64,000 nucleotides of DNA from Chitinispirillales bacterium (GCA_031281485.1 JAITFI010000033.1:1-64000); one strand, 5' to 3'; shown: positions 1-10,191, counted from the stretch's first letter. The notes: a model not told the origin generated them from the letters alone. Made by a program: numbers and translations.

Positions 1-3
1 GCC

Positions 4-396
4 GTGGAGACCGCCCCCACCCCCACCCCCGCCGCGCTATTTGAACAACGCCGGCGCTGGGGCTCGGTCACCGTCCACTACGGGGCGCGGCAAATAGCGC
101 TGCTCTCCGCCGTGTTCGCGTTCTACTTGACAATCGCGGCGACCGCCGCCGCCTCGATATTCTCCCCCGCCCGATGGCTACCGCTCTTCTTATCGTTGAT
201 GCTTGTGAAACTGACAGGGGAACTCGCGCTTATGATTCCCGGTACGCGCATCTTCCGCAAAGAACACTTGCGCAAATACATAGTCCCCGCGTCTATAATA
301 CAACTGCCGATGGTGCTAGCCGCTGTGCTCTTTGGGGTGTTTGGGAAATTTGAGTGGAAAGGACTGAGGACGCGGGGGAAAATCAAGGTCAAATAA
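4..396 (+). CDS. C-terminal part of a membrane protein, possibly a family 2 glycosyltransferase (5' end probably outside window)
   Basis: Two hydrophobic segments and basic C-terminus (FRKEHLRKYIVPASIIQLP...); open frame reaches the window edge. Confidence 0.4.
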   Translation: METAPTPTPAALFEQRRRWGSVTVHYGARQIALLSAVFAFYLTIAATAAASIFSPARWLPLFLSLMLVKLTGELALMIPGTRIFRKEHLRKYIVPASIIQLPMVLAAVLFGVFGKFEWKGLRTRGKIKVK

Positions 397-484
397 CGAA
401 TGTATATTTATCCTGACTGGCCATTAAGGGCGGCCTCCGTCGAGACCGCCCGTCAACTCCCCCGTTCCCCCAAACGCCGGACGC

Positions 485-1150
485 CTAACTCGCCACCTTG
501 GCCCCGGACGTCCAACTGTCGAACTCTTTCATCACAGCCGAGTACGTGTCCTTAGAAACCTGCGGCAAATTGTCGAACCCGCCGTACATCTTAGACACAG
601 CGTCGAACCCCGCCTGGACGCCTTTACGCAGGTTTTCTATCGTCTTCTCCGACGCCCCGCTGCCAGCCAGCGCCTTAGCGAACTCCATGATACGGTCAGT
701 CGTCCGCTTCACCCCGTAGTAGCCGTCGTCCGCTATCAACTCCTTAGCCTTAGCCCGCGCCTCGTCGCTCACCATGAAGTCCTTGACGTTGACGCCCCCG
801 CCGCTCGTAACCTTGCCCCCCGCCGACATAGCCCAGAACGCCTGACCCTGCGGACCGCTACTTCCGCCGATAAAGCCCTCCACCGCCCCTTTCATCGAGG
901 CGTAGTGCGCGTTGGCCATGCTCTGAGCCTTCTGCATGCCCGCCTCTTTCGTGTAGGCAGCCCCGCCGGCCCCGGCTTTCCCCTCGGCCTTAGACCCCGC
1001 CGTAAACTGATCCACGACGGCCGCCGCCGCGCTGCTAGACGACCCCGCCTTGCTGACGCTAACGGACGCCGTCTTGATCTTCAAACTCTGGTAATAGGCC
1101 TGCGTAGCCCCCGAACCGGTCGAACCGGTAACTCCTGTGGGTGTACTCAT
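485..1150 (-). CDS. hypothetical Ala/Gly/Ser-rich protein
   Basis: ORF starting MSTPTGVTGSTGSG preceded by AAGGAG RBS (rev-comp of 1151-1166); longer ORF start at 1246 lacks support. Confidence 0.6.
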   Translation of the reverse strand: MSTPTGVTGSTGSGATQAYYQSLKIKTASVSVSKAGSSSSAAAAVVDQFTAGSKAEGKAGAGGAAYTKEAGMQKAQSMANAHYASMKGAVEGFIGGSSGPQGQAFWAMSAGGKVTSGGGVNVKDFMVSDEARAKAKELIADDGYYGVKRTTDRIMEFAKALAGSGASEKTIENLRKGVQAGFDAVSKMYGGFDNLPQVSKDTYSAVMKEFDSWTSGAKVAS

Positions 1151-1367
1151 AAATAAACTCCTTGCGTGTGATTGGTGATACTGCCAAACAGCCGAAAAAC
1201 GTGACGTAGGCGCAAAAACAAGCCGCCATATCATATTTATCGGCATTTCGGTAGGGTATCTTAACCGATTTTTTTAAAAAAAACGCTACCGACCGGTAGT
1301 CTAAACTTTTTCGGGCTAACCTCCCCCCGCCCGTAATATACCGGAACATCGAAACCGTTTCGAGGAG

Positions 1368-2132
1368 TCAATAAAAAATCCACAGCAATACCGGTTTTTC
1401 AGCGCTTTGCAGTTTAGCGTCCAGCCAAGCCATCGTCTTATCGTCTGTAACTGGGCAGCCCTGACTCCAGCCCATAGGCAAATGAAAAGGATATATTTCA
1501 AACGAAGGAACGGGCGTATAGGAATGAAGCACGACAATACGCTCAAAGGCGTTGCTGTTGCCAGCTTCCAAACCGTGCAGTTTATAATGCACGTTGATGC
1601 CCCAGTTACTGTAATCGCGCTCGCCTATTTTATATTTTCCGAGCGAAGTCAGCAAACTCCCTTTTTCGTTGCCGAAAAGAGGCTTGTCCTCCGTGCTTCT
1701 CTTATCGCCCTTTCCGGAACCGTGAGCAACCAAAGCCGCTCTTTCCACCTCCATGTTCTTAAAGTCATAAACGAACATACGATGTTTCCCCGAATGGATT
1801 TTCATGTCGATGAGGACGCAAAAGTCCGTGTTGTAACCATTGGCCTCGCAAAAAGCCAGCGCTTCTTGCGCTCTTTCATCAATTTGCGCGTCACGCGCTT
1901 CCACAAGCATTTCCGCAAATTTTAAACTTCCGTCCGGCCTGGGCCGCGACTCCGTCTTTGCCTGCCGTTTTACCGTTACTTCTTTACCCAAAACAAACGC
2001 GAAATCGCTCAATATATCGTCATAGTTTATTTTATATTTGTTTTCCAACAGAAAAACCGCGGCTATCATCAAAAAAATAAACGCTCTTCTAAGCATATAA
2101 TATAACCCTCGCATATCCGCCAAATTCCTCAT
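1368..2132 (-). CDS. murein L,D-transpeptidase catalytic domain family protein (YkuD_2-like)
   Basis: N-terminal TM; HGSG...NWGINVHYKLHGLEAGNSNAFERIVVLHS...GWSQGCP motif typical of YkuD_2. Confidence 0.75.
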   Translation of the reverse strand: MRNLADMRGLYYMLRRAFIFLMIAAVFLLENKYKINYDDILSDFAFVLGKEVTVKRQAKTESRPRPDGSLKFAEMLVEARDAQIDERAQEALAFCEANGYNTDFCVLIDMKIHSGKHRMFVYDFKNMEVERAALVAHGSGKGDKRSTEDKPLFGNEKGSLLTSLGKYKIGERDYSNWGINVHYKLHGLEAGNSNAFERIVVLHSYTPVPSFEIYPFHLPMGWSQGCPVTDDKTMAWLDAKLQSAEKPVLLWIFY

Positions 2133-2137
2133 GAAAC

Positions 2138-2557
2138 TTACGCCGTGGCTAAAACCGGCGCCACCTTTTTCCGCAGCGTCAAAACATTCTTTTCCCCAAC
2201 GCGCCTATACTCCACGCTATCCATGAGTTTCTTGACCATAAAGACCCCCAGCCCGCCGATCTCGCGCTTATCCGCGTCGGCCGTGATATCCGGGTCTTTT
2301 TTGTCTATGGGGTTGTATGGCTTACCGCAATCCTCAAACTCAACCACAATCTCGTCGCCGACCGTCACGCGCACCGTGGCGCCGCCGCCCATTTGACCGT
2401 AGGCGTAGCGCGAGATGTTGACGAACACTTCTTCCGCCGCAATCGTCATCTGCGCCTGCTGCTTCATAGTGCAACCGGCCGCCTCCAACCTCTCGGATAT
2501 GAAACGTATAACCATGTTGAGGTTGCCCACCCGCGCGTCAATAGTCAGCTCGTCCAT
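2138..2557 (-). CDS. ATP-binding anti-sigma regulatory factor (RsbW-like HATPase_c_2)
   Basis: AAEEVFVNISRYAYG ... EFEDCGKPYNP ... GGLGVFMVKKLMDSVEY. Confidence 0.85.
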   Translation of the reverse strand: MDELTIDARVGNLNMVIRFISERLEAAGCTMKQQAQMTIAAEEVFVNISRYAYGQMGGGATVRVTVGDEIVVEFEDCGKPYNPIDKKDPDITADADKREIGGLGVFMVKKLMDSVEYRRVGEKNVLTLRKKVAPVLATA

Positions 2558-2631
2558 GGCGATACCCCCTTCCTTTAGTAAGAATACGGCTAACTACCAT
2601 GCCAAAGTCAAAATCTTTTAAAATCTTTTTT

Positions 2632-2808
2632 TTAGACGAAGCCTTCGGCTTCATAGGATATGCGGGGCTAAACCCCGCATATAAAATCAAAATCAAAAGA
2701 TAAAAACGCTGATTTTGACTTTGACTTTGACGTTGACTTTATATGCGGGGTTTAGCCCCGCATATCCTATGAAAGGGCGCGATTTATCGCGCCCTTTCGT
2801 CTAAAAAA
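2632..2808. repeat. composite palindromic intergenic element, copy 1
   Basis: Inverted arms tagacga..ataggatatgcggggctaaaccccgcatataaa / tttatatgcggggtttagccccgcatatcctat..tcgtcta, each containing a different internal hairpin. Confidence 0.85.
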
Positions 2809-2853
2809 GATTTTTATTTTAAAGATTTTGATTTAATGGGTTTAATTCCCAAA

Positions 2854-4992
2854 CTATCTATACTTTAACACTAGCATAGTAATATCGTCCGCCTGTTCCG
2901 CCCCGTCGGCGAATTTTTCTATCTCTTGCTTTATGGCGTCCGTGAACTCCTTTAACGGCAGGCCATTGTATACGTTTACGGCCTCAATTAAGCGCTTCTC
3001 GCCGAATAGGGCGTCTTGGCCGTTTACAGCCTCCGTTATGCCGTCGGTGTAGAGGAAGAGCTCGTCGCCGCTCCGCATCAGCAGTTCGCCCTCCGTGTAG
3101 CGTATGCCCTCCAAGCCGGCCAGCACGAAACCGGGCTTTACGCCGACCTTCGCGCACTTGCCGCCCTTGATCAATATCGGCGGGGTGTGGCCGGCGTTGA
3201 CGTATTGGAATATTCCTATGTCCAAATGCAAGTAACCCATAAACGCGGTGACGAACATCCCGGCTTCATTGCCCTCGCACAATATGCCGTTCACCTGCTC
3301 AAAGACCTCGCCGGGGCCCTTGCCTGACTGCGCGTTGTTCTTGATGAGCGTCTTGGCTATGACCATGAACAACGCCGCCGGAACGCCTTTGCCGGATACG
3401 TCGGCCACTATCACGGCAATGGTATTGTCGTTCACAAAGAAGAAATCGTAGAAGTCGCCGCCGACCTCTTTTGCCGGCTGCATGGAGGCGTAGATATCAA
3501 ACTCTCTGCGATTTGGGAAAGGCGGGAATTTGTTGGGCAACATGCTTGCTTGTATCTTAGTGGCCACGTTTAACTCAGCGCCTATACGCTCCTTCTCGGC
3601 GGTAACCAACTGCAAGTTGCTTATGTAATTCTTGAGCTCACGCGCCATAGTGTTTACGCTGTCGCCCAATTGCTCTATCTCGTCGCCGGTCTTGAGACTG
3701 ATCTGCGTGTCAAGCTCGCCGCTCGCTATACGGGCCAAACCGGCCTCAAGCGTTATTATGGGACGGCTGATCTTCGCCGAGAGCATCCTAGCAAGGTAGA
3801 TAACGGCTGCCGCTACCAACGCGAAACCGGCTATAACCGCGATAATAACGGACACTATGGCGGTGTTCACGGCGTTCAGCGAGTGCCTCGTCATACTCTC
3901 TATGGCGTCGCTGTTCTCCGTGACCGGCCCCATGATGTCCGAGATCGGGCGCATCAGCGCCACGCTCCAACCCGTCACCGGAATAGGCGCGTAGGCCATA
4001 TATAGATCTTTACCGTCGGCATTGACCCTGTCAAAACCGCTCTCCCCGGCAATCATCCTCTTTATCACACTGTTGTACTTGAGGTTGCCCTCCACGTAAG
4101 CGCTCTTCGCCTCAAAGACGCCGTCCGCGCCCTTCTTCATGTCGCTAAGCGCTATGACCATCCCATCCGCGCTCACTACTATAGCTTGGCCGTGCTGACT
4201 TGAGTCTGAGTTGACAATCTTGTTTAAGTCTTCTATAAATACGTCAATCCCGACTACGCCCTTAAAAACGCCGTCAGCCCCCATGAACGGGTGCGAGCAG
4301 GTGACGAGCAACTTGCCGTTTGAGGAGGAGTCGTTGTACGGATCGGTCCAGTAAGTCCTGCAGCTATCCCTGTTTTTTCTGCAAACATCGGCGACCCCCT
4401 TGTACCACTGTTTATCACGCGGTTCAAAGACTTGATTTTGGTCGTCGGAAAAGCGATCGTAGGAGATGATGAAGCCAGATTCCGTGCCGAGATACAAGGA
4501 CTTGGTCAGCGTCACCATGTCGTCGGCGTTGCTCACGAAAGCCGGTTTCACATTGCCGAGAAGCCCCGCCTCGCTCTTGATGCGCGGGTAGTCGGCCGTG
4601 CCGTTCGCGCTCGCCAGCCATATCGCGAGCTTTCCGTTATTCTCAGACTTCGCGTACGGAATGTACAGCGGCGACAGTTTTCCGGCGCTCTTGTATATCT
4701 CGGATACATGCTCGGCGAAATAAACCGCGTCCTTCGCTATGCTGGAAAGGCGCTCGTTTATGAAACGCGACTGCCCCTGCGCCCGATCCAAAAGCCTGCC
4801 GACCGCCTCCTGTTCAAGGACGCGGCTGCTGTTGGCGGTGGCAAACTCGCCCAACTGAGCGCTGGACAGGAGCACGTGGGCGCGCACGCTGTAGAGCCCC
4901 CGGAACGCGACCGCGCAAAACGCGGTGAGAGAGACGATGGATATGCCCACCGCCACGGATAGGATCTTGCGCTCGATGCTTTTCTTCTTCAC
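2854..4992 (-). CDS. SpoIIE-type PP2C phosphatase with extracellular sensor (Cache-like) and HAMP domains
   Basis: Cache-like region, TM, HAMP (ISRPIITLEAGLARIASGELD), PP2C core (GGDFYDFF...VADVSGKGVPAALFM...LYTDGITEA...DDITMLVLKYR). Confidence 0.9.
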   Translation of the reverse strand: MKKKSIERKILSVAVGISIVSLTAFCAVAFRGLYSVRAHVLLSSAQLGEFATANSSRVLEQEAVGRLLDRAQGQSRFINERLSSIAKDAVYFAEHVSEIYKSAGKLSPLYIPYAKSENNGKLAIWLASANGTADYPRIKSEAGLLGNVKPAFVSNADDMVTLTKSLYLGTESGFIISYDRFSDDQNQVFEPRDKQWYKGVADVCRKNRDSCRTYWTDPYNDSSSNGKLLVTCSHPFMGADGVFKGVVGIDVFIEDLNKIVNSDSSQHGQAIVVSADGMVIALSDMKKGADGVFEAKSAYVEGNLKYNSVIKRMIAGESGFDRVNADGKDLYMAYAPIPVTGWSVALMRPISDIMGPVTENSDAIESMTRHSLNAVNTAIVSVIIAVIAGFALVAAAVIYLARMLSAKISRPIITLEAGLARIASGELDTQISLKTGDEIEQLGDSVNTMARELKNYISNLQLVTAEKERIGAELNVATKIQASMLPNKFPPFPNRREFDIYASMQPAKEVGGDFYDFFFVNDNTIAVIVADVSGKGVPAALFMVIAKTLIKNNAQSGKGPGEVFEQVNGILCEGNEAGMFVTAFMGYLHLDIGIFQYVNAGHTPPILIKGGKCAKVGVKPGFVLAGLEGIRYTEGELLMRSGDELFLYTDGITEAVNGQDALFGEKRLIEAVNVYNGLPLKEFTDAIKQEIEKFADGAEQADDITMLVLKYR

Positions 4993-4997
4993 AACGC

Positions 4998-5297
4998 CTA
5001 CACGATGTTGAGGATATCCGAAAATCCGGTCATGTCGAAGACCTCCTTTATGTCCTGCGACACATTGCGGAGGGACATGGCCGAGCCTTTCGACTTGGCG
5101 GTTTTCTCCCCAAGGAGCAACACGCGCAAACCGGCCGAAGAGATGTAGGTCAGGGCGGCTAAGTCAAGCTCGACAAGGCTCGCCTCGTCGAAGGCCGGTA
5201 TGAACTCCGCCTGAAACTGCGGCGCGGCGTTGGCGTCAAGCCTGCCGGAGACGACAAACGTCACTTTGCCGCCGCATTGCGATTTTGTGACTTCCAT
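4998..5297 (-). CDS. STAS-domain anti-anti-sigma factor
   Basis: VSGRLDANAAPQF...LDLAALTYISSAGLRVLL. Confidence 0.9.
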   Translation of the reverse strand: MEVTKSQCGGKVTFVVSGRLDANAAPQFQAEFIPAFDEASLVELDLAALTYISSAGLRVLLLGEKTAKSKGSAMSLRNVSQDIKEVFDMTGFSDILNIV

Positions 5298-5343
5298 TTG
5301 ATGCCTCCCACATTTGCGGTTTATTGTGTTGACTAATGATTTT

Positions 5344-5934
5344 TCAACGCACGTCGCCTATCTTCAGCCCGCTCTCCTTCATCCGGCGCTTATCGTCGTA
5401 CATCCGCTTGTCGGCGAACTTCATCACCTCGGCAAGCGCGTACTCCCCCACCCCAAAAGCGGTGCCGTGGGCGATTGTGCAGCGTATAGAGCCTCCGCCG
5501 GAGGCGTTAAGTCCGGCAAGCGCCTCCTGCCACTTGGCGACCACGGCGTTCATGCCGTCCTCCGTGCACCCCGGCATCACGGCTACGAACTCGTCCCCGC
5601 CGGTACGGAAGATCCGCACCCCGTCCCCTGTAACGGCGTGGAAACTCTCCGCCGCCCTCTGCAAAAGCAGGTCGCCGGCGTGATGCCCTATGGTGTCGTT
5701 GTGGTGCTTCAGATCGTTCACGTCAAACACGATAAAGCCGATGCTCCCCGGAGGGTGCGCGGTAAGCTCCGCTATTAACTCATGGTACTTGTTGCTCCCC
5801 GGCAACCCGGTGAGCGAGTCGAGCTCCAACTTCTTGAGCAGGCGGCGATAGTAATCCGACATCTCTCGCATCAAAAGCAACGCGCTCTTGCCCTCATCCG
5901 AGAGTTCGCTCAACAGCTCGTCTACTGCGGCCAT
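5344..5934 (-). CDS. GGDEF-domain protein (diguanylate cyclase)
   Basis: DSLTGLPGSNKYHELI...HHAGDLLLQRAAESFHAV...IFRTGGDEFVAVMPG; start MAAVDELL with AGGAA upstream. Confidence 0.85.
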   Translation of the reverse strand: MAAVDELLSELSDEGKSALLLMREMSDYYRRLLKKLELDSLTGLPGSNKYHELIAELTAHPPGSIGFIVFDVNDLKHHNDTIGHHAGDLLLQRAAESFHAVTGDGVRIFRTGGDEFVAVMPGCTEDGMNAVVAKWQEALAGLNASGGGSIRCTIAHGTAFGVGEYALAEVMKFADKRMYDDKRRMKESGLKIGDVR

Positions 5935-5938
5935 GTTC

Positions 5939-6247
5939 CTACCCCTTCTTCTTCTTGGCAAGCGCCTGATTAACCCGCTTCTTCAACTGCAGCGCGGGCT
6001 CGAATATCGGCTTAATCCCGGCCTTAACCTCGATGATCTCATTCGTCCGCGGATTACGCGCGGTACGCGGTTTTTTCTCCCTTATCTTGAAGCGCCCGAA
6101 ACCGCGAATCTCTATGCCGTTACCCTGCACCAGAGAATCGGAGAGCGCCTCCAAAAAACGGTCCAAAACGATCTTCGTGTCCACCTGAGTCAGACCGGTT
6201 CGGATCGCCACCTTTTCCACCAAATTTCTTTTTGTAACGTTGCTCAT
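5939..6247 (-). CDS. HU/IHF family DNA-binding protein
   Basis: MSNVTKRNLVEKVAIRTGLT...GIEIRGFGRFKIREKKPRTARNPRTNEIIEVKAGIKPIFEPA. Confidence 0.93.
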   Translation of the reverse strand: MSNVTKRNLVEKVAIRTGLTQVDTKIVLDRFLEALSDSLVQGNGIEIRGFGRFKIREKKPRTARNPRTNEIIEVKAGIKPIFEPALQLKKRVNQALAKKKKG

Positions 6248-6340
6248 ATTTTCCCCCCGAAAAGAGCTTTTTTACAAACGAATCCCCCATTTGTTATAGG
6301 ATAGTATTGCGCACACGCCGAAATCAAGTTATTCTGATAA

Positions 6341-7156
6341 CTAATTTTTCCCCGCCATCCGCGCCGACTGCGCCGCGGACTCCGCAACCGCCGACATTAC
6401 CGTGCTCTTAAAAGCGGCGCGTTCCAGCGCCTCGAGCCCCTTGACCGTCGTCCCCCCCGGCGACATCACCCTCGAACGCAATACCGAGGGATGATCAGCC
6501 GTAGCCTGCACCATACGAGCCGCGCCGACCACCGTCTGAACCGCCATATCCATAGCCAGTTTGTAAGGCAGCCCCGCGCTGACCCCGCCCTCCGCGAGCG
6601 CCTCAATGAAGCTGTAAGCGAAAGCCGGCCCGCTGCCGGAAAGCCCCGTCACCGCGTCCATCAGCCCCTCGTAAACGTTTACAATCTTCCCGCAGGCGCT
6701 GAATACGTATTCGACAAGTTTAGCGTCGTCAGGCGAACAGTTCTCGCATAGCGAGTACGCGCTCATCCCCTCGCCTATCATCGCCGGGGTATTGGGCATA
6801 ACGCGGCAAACACGGGCTGTGTTCCCCAAGGACACCCGTATCGACTGTATCGATACCCCCGCGGCCACAGAAACAGTGAGAAAATCCAACCCACGCCCCT
6901 TTACCAACGGAGCGACAATATCGCTGAGCAATCCCGAAACATCGGCAGGCTTTACGGAGACAATCAACACATCAGGAGTAAAATTCGCGGACTTCCAATC
7001 GGATGGAGCGACAACCTCCACCCCGTCCCCAAGCCCGCCGAGCGCCCCGGCGGCTTTATCCCAAGCAACAACCCGCACATCACCGCCATAGGCCTTCTTA
7101 AGCCCGCCGATGATGGCCCTACCCATATTACCCGTACCCAAAATCGCTATATTCAT
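6341..7156 (-). CDS. proC: pyrroline-5-carboxylate reductase
   Basis: MNIAILGTGNMGRAIIGGL; RVMPNTPAMIGEGMSAY; GLSGSGPAFAYSFIEALAEGGVSAGLP; SPGGTTVKGLEALE. Confidence 0.95.
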   Translation of the reverse strand: MNIAILGTGNMGRAIIGGLKKAYGGDVRVVAWDKAAGALGGLGDGVEVVAPSDWKSANFTPDVLIVSVKPADVSGLLSDIVAPLVKGRGLDFLTVSVAAGVSIQSIRVSLGNTARVCRVMPNTPAMIGEGMSAYSLCENCSPDDAKLVEYVFSACGKIVNVYEGLMDAVTGLSGSGPAFAYSFIEALAEGGVSAGLPYKLAMDMAVQTVVGAARMVQATADHPSVLRSRVMSPGGTTVKGLEALERAAFKSTVMSAVAESAAQSARMAGKN

Positions 7157-7173
7157 ACCGCACCCCCCGAATC

Positions 7174-8421
7174 CTAACTCTTCATAATATCCAAAAACTC
7201 CTTATTATTCTTGGTAACGCCCATCTTCTCGTTCATAAACTCCATAGCCTCAATGGGCGACATGGAGGCCATGAACTTCCTGAGTATCCACATCCTGTTA
7301 AGCTCCTCCTGGCTAAGAAGCATCTCCTCCTTCCGCGTTCCGCTCTTAAACGGATCAATGGCCGGAAAGACGCGCCGCTCGGCAATCTTCCTATCCAGCA
7401 CCAACTCCATATTGCCGGTACCCTTGAACTCCTCGAAGATCACCTCGTCCATACGGCTACCGGTCTCTATGAGCGCCGTGGCGATAATGGTGAGGGATCC
7501 GCCGTTATCAATGTTGCGGGCCGCGCCGAAGAAGCGCTTGGGCTTGTAGAGCGCCTGCGAGTCCACACCGCCCGACAAGACGCGCCCCGAGTGCGGCGCC
7601 ACCGTATTGTGGGCGCGGGCCAGACGCGTGATGCTGTCTAAAAGGATCACCACGTCGCGGTTGTGCTCGACCAAGCGCTTCGCCCGCTCAATCGCCATCT
7701 CCGCCACGACCACGTGCCGGTCGGCGGGTTCGTCGAAAGTCGAACTTATGATCTCGGCGTTGACGCTGCGCTGCATATCGGTGACCTCCTCCGGACGCTC
7801 GTCTATGAGCAGTACTATGAGGTGCACCTCCTTGTGGTTAGCCAAAATGGCGTTCGCCAGATTTTTGAGCAAAACGGTCTTGCCGGTACGCGGCGGCGCC
7901 ACTATGAGGCCGCGCTGCCCCTTGCCGATGGGGGCCATCAGGTTGATGATGCGGGTGGCGGTCTCCTTCGGGTTGTACTCGAGATCGAACTTTTTGTCTG
8001 GGAAGAGCGGGGTAAGGTCGTCGAAATTTATCTTGCGCTTGCACTCCTCCGGGTCTTCGTAGTTGATCATCTCGACCCTGAGCAACGCGAAGTAGCGCTC
8101 CGAGTCCTTGGGCGGCCTGACCTGCCCGGAGACCGTGTCCCCGGTCTTCAGGTAGAACCTCTTGATCTGCGACGGCGAGACGTATATGTCGTCGGGACCG
8201 CTGAGGTAGCTGTTTGACGGCGAACGGAGGAACCCAAAGCCGTCCGGCATGATTTCTAGCACGCCCTCCGCGAACATCTGCCCGTTCTGCGTGGCCTGAG
8301 ACTGCAGTATCTTAAAAATAAGCTCCTGCCGGCGCAAACTGCGGCTCTCGCCCACGCCCTGTGTTTCGGCCAACGCGTAAAGGTCGGCCATCGACATCGA
8401 CTTCAAATCTACAACATTCAT
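7174..8421 (-). CDS. rho: transcription termination factor Rho
   Basis: IAPPRTGKT-like Walker A ([19 protein letters not shown]), [38 protein letters not shown]. Confidence 0.97.
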   Translation of the reverse strand: MNVVDLKSMSMADLYALAETQGVGESRSLRRQELIFKILQSQATQNGQMFAEGVLEIMPDGFGFLRSPSNSYLSGPDDIYVSPSQIKRFYLKTGDTVSGQVRPPKDSERYFALLRVEMINYEDPEECKRKINFDDLTPLFPDKKFDLEYNPKETATRIINLMAPIGKGQRGLIVAPPRTGKTVLLKNLANAILANHKEVHLIVLLIDERPEEVTDMQRSVNAEIISSTFDEPADRHVVVAEMAIERAKRLVEHNRDVVILLDSITRLARAHNTVAPHSGRVLSGGVDSQALYKPKRFFGAARNIDNGGSLTIIATALIETGSRMDEVIFEEFKGTGNMELVLDRKIAERRVFPAIDPFKSGTRKEEMLLSQEELNRMWILRKFMASMSPIEAMEFMNEKMGVTKNNKEFLDIMKS

Positions 8422-8783
8422 TAATACACCCCAGACAAAAAGGTTTTATGGTATTATGGACAACAACGAATCAACGTCAAAATTGGGCGAGGGGTTCGCT
8501 ACCCTGCCGAAAAAGCTCTAAACTACCCGGGTTTTGGTACATTCTACTCCGGAATAGGCGCCAAGCAAAGCAACTCCGCGCCGTGAGACCCAATAAAGGT
8601 GGCCATAAATGGCAGTTATGATGGCTCGTAACGACTTTCAATATAAAAAATACGTTAATGGCAAGCGCGTGTCAAGATTTTTGTTATTTTTTTTTATTTT
8701 GATTTCAACGACGGGGATAAAGTATATTTATAATCGCTATGCGACACTGAATGACGTAACTCTTAGCACAGAGGTGATTAACA

Positions 8784-9134
8784 ATGAAATTCAGCGACAT
8801 TGTAGACGTCTTAGACGCCCGCGTGGTGGCCAAGTCCACGGCATTCGACAAATGCACGGCGGACAGCGTGATCGTGTCCGACCTCATGAGCGACGTCCTC
8901 ATGATGGAGAAGACCTCGCCGCTCATCGTCAGCTCGCTCTCCTCCGACCAGACCATCCGCACCGCCTCCATGGTAGACGCCGTCGGCGTGGTCATCGCCC
9001 AGAACAAGCCTTTACCCGACAAAATGGCGAGCTTGGCGGTGGAACTCGACGTCACGTTGCTCCACACGCAACTCGAAAAGTTCGAGTGCTGCGTGCGCCT
9101 CGGGAAGCTATTGAAAGAGGACGGTGCCGCTTGA
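8784..9134 (+). CDS. DRTGG-domain-like small protein
   Basis: VSDLMSDVLMMEKTSPLIVSSLSSDQTIRTASMVDAVGVVIAQNK, resembling DRTGG proteins next to HATPase genes. Confidence 0.6.
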   Translation: MKFSDIVDVLDARVVAKSTAFDKCTADSVIVSDLMSDVLMMEKTSPLIVSSLSSDQTIRTASMVDAVGVVIAQNKPLPDKMASLAVELDVTLLHTQLEKFECCVRLGKLLKEDGAA

Positions 9135-10111
9135 CCGCGAAAACCGCGCCCCTTGTCGAAACATCGCACTCGTCGCTCCTCACCCTAGAGATCGTCTTCA
9201 AACTGAAGGTGCGGGACGTTATGACGACCAACGTCATCACAGCCGCGCGCTCGGATACGCTGCGCCACGTGCAAAAACTCATGCAGGAGCGCCACATCTC
9301 CGGCGTGCCCGTCGTCGAGGACGGACGCTTGTTCGGGCTCGTAAGCGTCGATAACATACTGCGCGCGCTCGATTTCGGCTACATCGAAGACTCCGTCGAG
9401 GGGCGGATGACGCGCAACCTCGTGGTGCTCGACGCCGACATGCCGCTCACCTTCGCCCTATCATGGTTCGAGCGCTACGACTTCAGCCGCTTCCCGGTAC
9501 TTGACAAAGAAGAAAAGATGGTGGGCATCGTAACCGCCGGCGACATCATATCCAAGATACTCGTTGAGATGAACAAAGAGGTCAACAAGATGGAAAGCGA
9601 CAACGTGCTCACGCCGCCGACCACCGCCACAAGTATCCCGGGTGGACGCTACTATAGGGAATTCCCCATAAAAAAATTCGACTTCGAACGCGGCGGCAGC
9701 GCCTCAAACGAAATCAGACGGGTGCTGAAGGAGAGAAACCTGAGCCCCAAAATCATACGCCGCGTGGCCATAGCGAGCTACGAACTGGAGATAAACTTAG
9801 TGGCGCACTCCGACGGCGGCAAACTGTCGTGCTACATCGGCGACGACAAAATCGAGATCATAGCCAAAGACACCGGCCCCGGAATCCCCGACGTCGAATT
9901 AGCCATGCAAGCCGGATTCTCCACCGCCACAGACTGGATAAGAAGCCTCGGCTTCGGAGCCGGACTGGGCCTGCCCAACGTCAAAAAAGCCTCTGACAGC
10001 TTCGACATAAGTTCGCAAATGGGACTTGGTACCATAGTAAAATCAACGGTATACCTAGACGAAACGGCGCTCAAGGAAGCTGTCGGGCAGAATGCTATGG
10101 AGAGGCGGTAG
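9131..10111 (+). CDS. tandem CBS domains fused to an RsbW-like HATPase domain
   Basis: CBS: VRDVMTTNVITAARSDTLRHVQKLMQERHISGVPVVEDGRLFGLVS; HATPase: IAKDTGPGIPDVELAMQ...GFGAGLGLPNVKKASDSF. Probable TTG start overlapping the upstream stop; the supplied ORF from 8609 reads the previous gene out of frame. Confidence 0.8.
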   Translation: MTAKTAPLVETSHSSLLTLEIVFKLKVRDVMTTNVITAARSDTLRHVQKLMQERHISGVPVVEDGRLFGLVSVDNILRALDFGYIEDSVEGRMTRNLVVLDADMPLTFALSWFERYDFSRFPVLDKEEKMVGIVTAGDIISKILVEMNKEVNKMESDNVLTPPTTATSIPGGRYYREFPIKKFDFERGGSASNEIRRVLKERNLSPKIIRRVAIASYELEINLVAHSDGGKLSCYIGDDKIEIIAKDTGPGIPDVELAMQAGFSTATDWIRSLGFGAGLGLPNVKKASDSFDISSQMGLGTIVKSTVYLDETALKEAVGQNAMERR

Positions 10112-10191
10112 CGCGTCAGATATACAATAAACTTTAAAAATATCGCAAATGTCTTAACACATTTATTTATACTATGTTAGGAGGAAAGACA

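Noticed and set aside
8609-9130. N-terminal extension of the supplied ORF 8609..10111 (Arg/His-rich translation)
   Set aside because: It is an out-of-frame read through the DRTGG-like gene 8784..9134; the real CBS-HATPase gene starts near 9131.
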